Positions 51,991 through 55,678 of a stretch of DNA of 55,678 nucleotides are shown here, piece by piece. The notes under the pieces are model-generated. The model ran no database searches, was not told where the DNA came from, and saw only the letters and a list, made by a program, of their open reading frames with translations. Source of the stretch: Clostridia bacterium (GTDB lineage Bacteria; Bacillota; Clostridia; Oscillospirales; Acutalibacteraceae); contig CAAFVV010000005.1 in assembly GCA_900766585.1 (NCBI GenBank), positions 1 through 55,678 on the forward strand, read 5' to 3'. A program made the translations under genes and the position numbers. The first letter of the stretch is position 1. The number at the start of each line of letters is the position of its first letter.

Positions 51991-52056
51991 TTTGTCATTT
52001 GTTTTGGATCTACCCGGGAGAGGGAATGATTTTTTTGCGAAAGGAATGACGGCTTT

Positions 52057-52884
52057 TTGGAACGGAATAAAAAGACAAAGATCGCCATAGCCGTATTGGC
52101 GTGCCTGCTGGCGTGCAGTCTGCTCGCCACCGGCGGCGTGCTGGTCTACCGCGCGTTCAACAGCGACAAAACGGCCACGGTCTCAGTTCCGGATAACCTG
52201 ATTACCCCCGATGCGGATTCATCGCAGGAGGACAGCGCCTCTGCGGACAATGATACCGCGGACAGCGGCGCCGCGGCGTCCGATACCGGCAGCGCGGCGG
52301 AGGGTTCCTCTGCGGCGGCAAAGCCCGCGCAGGGCAAGCCGACGGCGTCGAAAAAGGCGGCGACGATTGCGCTGCATGCCCGCCGGACGGAGGAAAACGT
52401 GCCGTTCGCGGTCACGAACATGCTCCCCGGCGACAGCGAGCTGCAGGCGTATCGCGTGCAGGTGTCGTATCACGATAAGGTGACGGTGCATTTCCGTGCG
52501 ACCGTCCGCCCCGGCTATGAAAAGCTCGCCGAGGTGCTGATGGTGCGGGTCGATATGCCGGAAGCGGGCGGGGTGCTGTATGAGGGCAGAATGGCGGATA
52601 TGCCGAAGAGCGTGACGCACAAGCTGGCTTCGAAAAGCTCCACGACGGACGAGCTGTACTATGAGATCACTGCCTATCTGGATACGAGTGTCGGCAACGA
52701 TTACCAGAACAAGGCGCTGATCGCCGATTTCAAATGGTGGGTCGAGGAGACCGGCAACATGGATTCGCCGAATACGGGCGTGGTCTCCGCCGTGCTGCCG
52801 TGGATCCTGTTGGCGGCGGCATCCGGTGCGGCGCTGCTCTTCTTGCTGCTGCGCAGACGGAGGGAGGAAGAAAAGGATGGCTGA
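52057..52884 (+). CDS. Surface protein with sortase-like C-terminal signal
   Basis: 275 residues, apparently starting with TTG 52057 (AAAGGA at 52040-52045). A nearby ATG at 52046 leads into a frame of only 14 codons. An N-terminal export segment (about 8-30) and a Ser/Asp/Ala linker (about 45-95) precede a beta-rich domain (about 98-235). The tail DSPNTG, then a hydrophobic helix and RRRREEEKDG resembles an LPxTG-type sorting signal in the SPNTG variant common in this group. First gene of a cluster with TasA-like proteins; overlaps the next by 8 bp. Confidence 0.7.
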   Translation: MERNKKTKIAIAVLACLLACSLLATGGVLVYRAFNSDKTATVSVPDNLITPDADSSQEDSASADNDTADSGAAASDTGSAAEGSSAAAKPAQGKPTASKKAATIALHARRTEENVPFAVTNMLPGDSELQAYRVQVSYHDKVTVHFRATVRPGYEKLAEVLMVRVDMPEAGGVLYEGRMADMPKSVTHKLASKSSTTDELYYEITAYLDTSVGNDYQNKALIADFKWWVEETGNMDSPNTGVVSAVLPWILLAAASGAALLFLLLRRRREEEKDG

Positions 52885-53422
52885 GACCAAGACCGCAAAA
52901 AAACTGACGGGCGGGATCGTGGCGATCGTGTTGCTTGCCCTCTGCCTGTGTCTCACCACGGCGGCGCTGGTGTATGCCTCCGTGTCGGTGGACGACAACC
53001 TGTTCCAGACAGGCACGGTGAAGATCAACCTCAACGACGACAAGCCCGTGATTCAGGAGCATGAGTTCATCTTTGAGCCGGGCATGACGGTGAATAAGGC
53101 GTTTTTTGTCGAAAACGAGAGCACAGCGGACGTGTATTACCGCCTGTATCTCGACAACGTGTCGGGCGGGCTGGCGGACGTGCTGACCGTGACGATCAGC
53201 GACGGCGACACCGTGCTTTACAGCGGCACGGCGAACGAGCTGAGCAAAGCCAACGCGGCTGCCGCCGAGGATGTGCTGAAGGTCGGTGAGCGCCGCGATT
53301 TGACGGCAAGCTTCTATTTTCCTGCGGAAAAGGGCAACGAAACGCAGGATCTCGATATGACGTTTACGATCTGCGCCGAGGCGACGCAGATGAAAAACAA
53401 CCCGGATCGGCTTTTTGACTGA
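52877..53422 (+). CDS. TasA/camelysin-like secreted fibre protein
   Basis: 181 residues from ATG 52877 with AAAAGG. N-terminal export segment (about 12-35) ending ALVYASVSVDDNLFQTGTVK, where the TasA/camelysin family normally has a SipW-type site followed by a beta-sandwich. The mature part (about 45-170) has strands such as INLNDDKPVIQE and FIFEPGMTVNKAFFVENES, typical of TasA-family domains, which form biofilm fibres in Bacillus. Overlaps the previous gene, so co-translated. Confidence 0.75.
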   Translation: MAETKTAKKLTGGIVAIVLLALCLCLTTAALVYASVSVDDNLFQTGTVKINLNDDKPVIQEHEFIFEPGMTVNKAFFVENESTADVYYRLYLDNVSGGLADVLTVTISDGDTVLYSGTANELSKANAAAAEDVLKVGERRDLTASFYFPAEKGNETQDLDMTFTICAEATQMKNNPDRLFD

Positions 53423-53464
53423 CTGACGGGTGATGGATGATGCGAACATTGTCTTTGGCAATGC

Positions 53465-53478
53465 GAACATAAATGTTC
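53465..53478. promoter_or_regulatory. Palindrome before the TasA-beta-helix gene
   Basis: GAACAT-AA-ATGTTC, with TATATT right after it and AAAGGAGG (53489-53496) before the ATG. It sits where an operator in a weak promoter could lie (TTGGCA 19 bp ahead of TATATT). It is not a LexA box, since the GAAC/GTTC spacing is 6 rather than 4. Confidence 0.4.
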
Positions 53479-53503
53479 CTATATTTTAAAGGAGGAAACA
53501 GGT

Positions 53504-54940
53504 ATGTCAAGCAAAAGCACAAGACGGGCACTGCTTATGAGTGCGCTCGCGATTCTCGCGTGCGCGGCGATGCTCATCGGCACCACGTTCGCGTGGTTCA
53601 CGGACACCGCATCTACGGCGGTGAACAAGATCCAGGCGGGCAATTTGGACATCGAACTGCAAATGAAGGTCGGCGAGAAATGGGTCAACGCCGAGGGCGA
53701 AACGCTTCCGTTCCTCGTAGAGGGCAAGATTCCCGCCGAGGGCACTCAGATCCTTTGGGAGCCGGGCTGCACCTACTTTGTGCCTGCGATCCGCGTGCTT
53801 AATAAGGGTAATCTTGCAGTTAAGTTTGAGTATATCCCCGAGGCACTGGGCGTGACAGGCAAGCTCGCCGAGGTTCTTGAACTCGTGTTACCCGAGACTG
53901 ATGGGAATATCGAGCCTGAAGTTCTCAAGCCCGGTGAAGCTTCTCCGGAATGGTCCTTCGGCTATCATATGTTAGAAACCGCCGGCAACGAATATCAGAA
54001 CGCAACCGCGACCGGAATCTGCGTGACCGTTGTCGCTACACAGGCTACATATGAGAAAGACAGCATTGACGATCAGTACGATAAGGATGCTGAATATCCT
54101 ATTTCAGTTACAACGGGAGACGAACTGCAGGCTATTGTGAGCAATGCAACAGCTCCTGTCAATATCGTGCTGACGAACAGCATTACGACCAACAACTTCG
54201 TCATCCCTGCGGATAAGGATGTAACCCTGGATTTGAATGGTCGCACTGTAACGAATGCTGGATCGCACACCATTCTGAATAAAGGCCATCTTACTCTGAC
54301 AGATTCAAGCGCAGATAAAAGCGGTCAAATCATCTCCCTCAAGGGCAACACTGCAGCACTTCGCAACGGAGATAATGCAGTCTGTGTAGTCGAGGGCGGA
54401 ACAATTTCTCGTGACGGGGCCAATGGAAATACATGGCATGTAGTTGAAAACTTTGGCAAGATGACCTTCAATGGTGGTAAGGTCGTCCTAAAGAACGGAA
54501 ATGGCTTTGCTATCACCAATGGCTGGAATTATTTTGATCCTGGTGCTTCTACTACGCATGCAGTGATGGAAATCAACGCTTTGGAACTTGATACCGATTC
54601 CAGTGGAATTAAGAATTGCAGATATGGCGATCTAACCGTAAATGATGTGAACGTGGCCTCCACCGGATATTGGGCCCTTTCCAACGACTATCTTGGAACA
54701 GCCGTAATCAACGGTGGAACCTTAACTTCAAGTTCTTTCAAAGCAGTTTCCAACGGTGCTGCAATGACGGTGAATGGCGGAACCTTTGACGGAACAGTAG
54801 GGTTTTTCGTTCAGAGCTATGCCACATCCACAGTTCTCAACGGCGGAACCTTTACAAACATGAACGTTGGCGACCTCGCTAGCTATGTCGGTACGGGACA
54901 CACCGCACAGCAAAGCGGCACATCCGTGATTATTAAGTAA
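53504..54940 (+). CDS. TasA-like secreted protein fused to a right-handed beta-helix
   Basis: 478 residues, AAAGGAGG ahead. SipW-type signal: hydrophobic helix (about 10-28) then GTTFAWFTDTASTAVNKIQA. Residues about 30-185 resemble a TasA-family domain (GNLDIELQMKVGEKWVN; VPAIRVLNKGNLAVKFEYI). Residues about 205-465 form a repeat-rich beta-helix (LDLNGRTVTNAG, ILNKGHLTLTDSS, FNGGKVVLKNGNGFAITNG, VINGGTLTSSS, VNGGTFDGTVGFF, VLNGGTFTNMNV), as in adhesins. GC content drops clearly from about base 53790 to the end of the gene. Likely a surface adhesin. Confidence 0.8.
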   Translation: MSSKSTRRALLMSALAILACAAMLIGTTFAWFTDTASTAVNKIQAGNLDIELQMKVGEKWVNAEGETLPFLVEGKIPAEGTQILWEPGCTYFVPAIRVLNKGNLAVKFEYIPEALGVTGKLAEVLELVLPETDGNIEPEVLKPGEASPEWSFGYHMLETAGNEYQNATATGICVTVVATQATYEKDSIDDQYDKDAEYPISVTTGDELQAIVSNATAPVNIVLTNSITTNNFVIPADKDVTLDLNGRTVTNAGSHTILNKGHLTLTDSSADKSGQIISLKGNTAALRNGDNAVCVVEGGTISRDGANGNTWHVVENFGKMTFNGGKVVLKNGNGFAITNGWNYFDPGASTTHAVMEINALELDTDSSGIKNCRYGDLTVNDVNVASTGYWALSNDYLGTAVINGGTLTSSSFKAVSNGAAMTVNGGTFDGTVGFFVQSYATSTVLNGGTFTNMNVGDLASYVGTGHTAQQSGTSVIIK

Positions 54941-54976
54941 AACCCTATTTCCACCCCCCTCCCCCTCGGGGGAGGG

Positions 54977-55027
54977 GCAATCAAAGGGTACAAACAGAAA
55001 AATTCGGGTGTTGTGCCTTTTGATTGC
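54977..55027 (+). other. Hairpins between the two surface-protein genes
   Basis: GCAATCAAAGGG (54977-54988) pairs with CCTTTTGATTGC (55016-55027) enclosing A-rich sequence. Just upstream CCCTCCCCC-TCG-GGGGGAGGG (about 54956-54976) is a compact GC hairpin. Either could end the upstream transcript; there is no clear U-run. Confidence 0.5.
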
Positions 55028-55062
55028 TCAGAAAACAATAAAAGAAAGGAGCCGCACAGTTA

Positions 55063-55678
55063 TGCGTCTGTCCCGACGACTGTTCTACAAGCCGAAGCAT
55101 AGTAAAAAAACGACGAGCGACTGCAGTATTTACCGCATACTCGCCCCGTCCGTTATCGGTATTTTCATCTGCGCTGTCTGCCTTTGCGGTGCAAGCTGGG
55201 CTTGGTTTACCGCAAGCACCTCAACGGGAACAATGGCAATTCAAAGCTCGTCTTATAAGCTGCTGTATCAGGTCAATGAGGATACCGCCCCAACCGAGCT
55301 TGCCGAAGCGGATAACACCTACACGCTGACAAGCGATACAACTGCGATAACGCTGAAAGCCACTGGAACGGCAGGCTCAACAGGCTATTGCAGTATAAAA
55401 ATCGGCGATGAAACCTACTACACCGAGCAGATATTTGTGAATGACACCTCTGAATTCACCTTTACCGTAAACGCAGCCGCAGGCACACAAATCGTCCTCA
55501 CCCCGAAATGGGGAACTTACTCCCACGACGCCACGCTTCATAACGGCGATGTTATCACCGCCACCGGCTCACAGCAAACCAGCACCCAAACGCCGGACAA
55601 TGCCGTGACTACTGAGCCGTCAACCGAGCCTACTGTACCGACTACACCGACAGCTCCTACAACGCCGGGCAGCGCTCC
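55063..55678 (+). CDS. SipW-dependent-type secreted protein (3' partial)
   Basis: ATG 55063 with AAAGGAG (55047-55053); 205 residues are visible and the frame is open to the window end. A basic N-terminal region (about 1-28; KPKHSKKTTSD) precedes a membrane segment and the SipW-type site GASWAWFTASTSTGTM (about 43-58). The mature part starts beta-rich (YKLLYQVNEDTAP, STGYCSIKIGDETYY) and runs into a Thr/Pro-rich linker (about 180 onward; TPTAPTTPGS). Composition is closer to the beta-helix part of its neighbour than to the rest of the window. Confidence 0.75.

Noticed and set aside
51767..52056. c-di-GMP (GEMM), cobalamin, T-box or S-box riboswitch in the leader
   Set aside because: The diagnostic core strings of these families are not found; left as an unassigned structured leader.
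53465..53478. LexA (SOS) box
   Set aside because: GAAC and GTTC are separated by 6 bases, not the 4 of Gram-positive LexA sites.

Overview
The window looks like a chromosome segment of a high-GC, Gram-positive gut-type Clostridia, probably Oscillospiraceae-like. This is inferred from gene content, strong AAAGGAGG ribosome sites, lipoprotein signals, a PadR/DUF1700/DUF4097 operon, SipW-type surface proteins and dispersed intergenic repeats typical of that group. No plasmid, phage, CRISPR or transposase genes were seen. Many long antisense frames are artefacts of high GC.

Layout. (1) 1-21591, plus strand: one long, tightly packed carbohydrate locus. It holds a surface protein (partial at the window edge), a lipoprotein solute-binding protein (SBP), a very large SBP with extra beta-sandwich domains, two separate MalF/MalG-like permease pairs, an NHL-repeat membrane protein, a YIP1-like membrane protein, a DUF5696-type lipoprotein, three right-handed beta-helix proteins and a GH38-like protein whose catalytic Asp is replaced by Phe. 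No ATPase is encoded, so a shared MsmX-type ATPase is presumably used. (2) 21726-25074: autoregulated padR-DUF1700-DUF4097 operon, then a MATE exporter. (3) 25183-27779, minus: alpha-galactosidase-like enzyme and AraC regulator. (4) 28101-30018: two small membrane proteins and a glycerophosphodiesterase. (5) 30128-33214: a methionine/sulfur amino acid ABC transporter operon. It is preceded by a Met/Cys-rich leader peptide, an intrinsic terminator and a possible antiterminator partner, and its MetQ protein is circularly permuted. This is the most novel part of the window.

(6) 33215-33908: no genes, two copies of a ~197 bp repeat. (7) 33909-46636, all minus: ychF, thiamine pyrophosphokinase, the rpmH-rnpA-yidD-yidC-jag cluster (without dnaA next to it), an ECF sigma factor with an RsgI-like anti-sigma/PepSY protein, a TauE/SafE permease, a small membrane protein, two CobW-type GTPases (one with a long His/Asp/Glu repeat), a GT8 glycosyltransferase and a dus tRNA-modification gene. 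(8) 46717-51645, plus: a SEDS (FtsW/RodA) protein, tRNA-Gly(CCC), an azlC remnant, glycogen phosphorylase and mscL with a zinc ribbon. (9) 51732-55678: a surface-protein cluster behind a long structured 5' leader. It comprises a protein with a sortase-like tail, a TasA/camelysin-like protein, a TasA-like protein fused to an AT-richer beta-helix, and a further SipW-type protein cut by the window end.

Main points for follow-up: permuted MetQ with a Met/Cys attenuator; the dual-permease glycan system with a nucleophile-less GH38; the structured leader before the surface-protein cluster; the mosaic TasA-beta-helix protein; the His-rich GTPase minisatellite.
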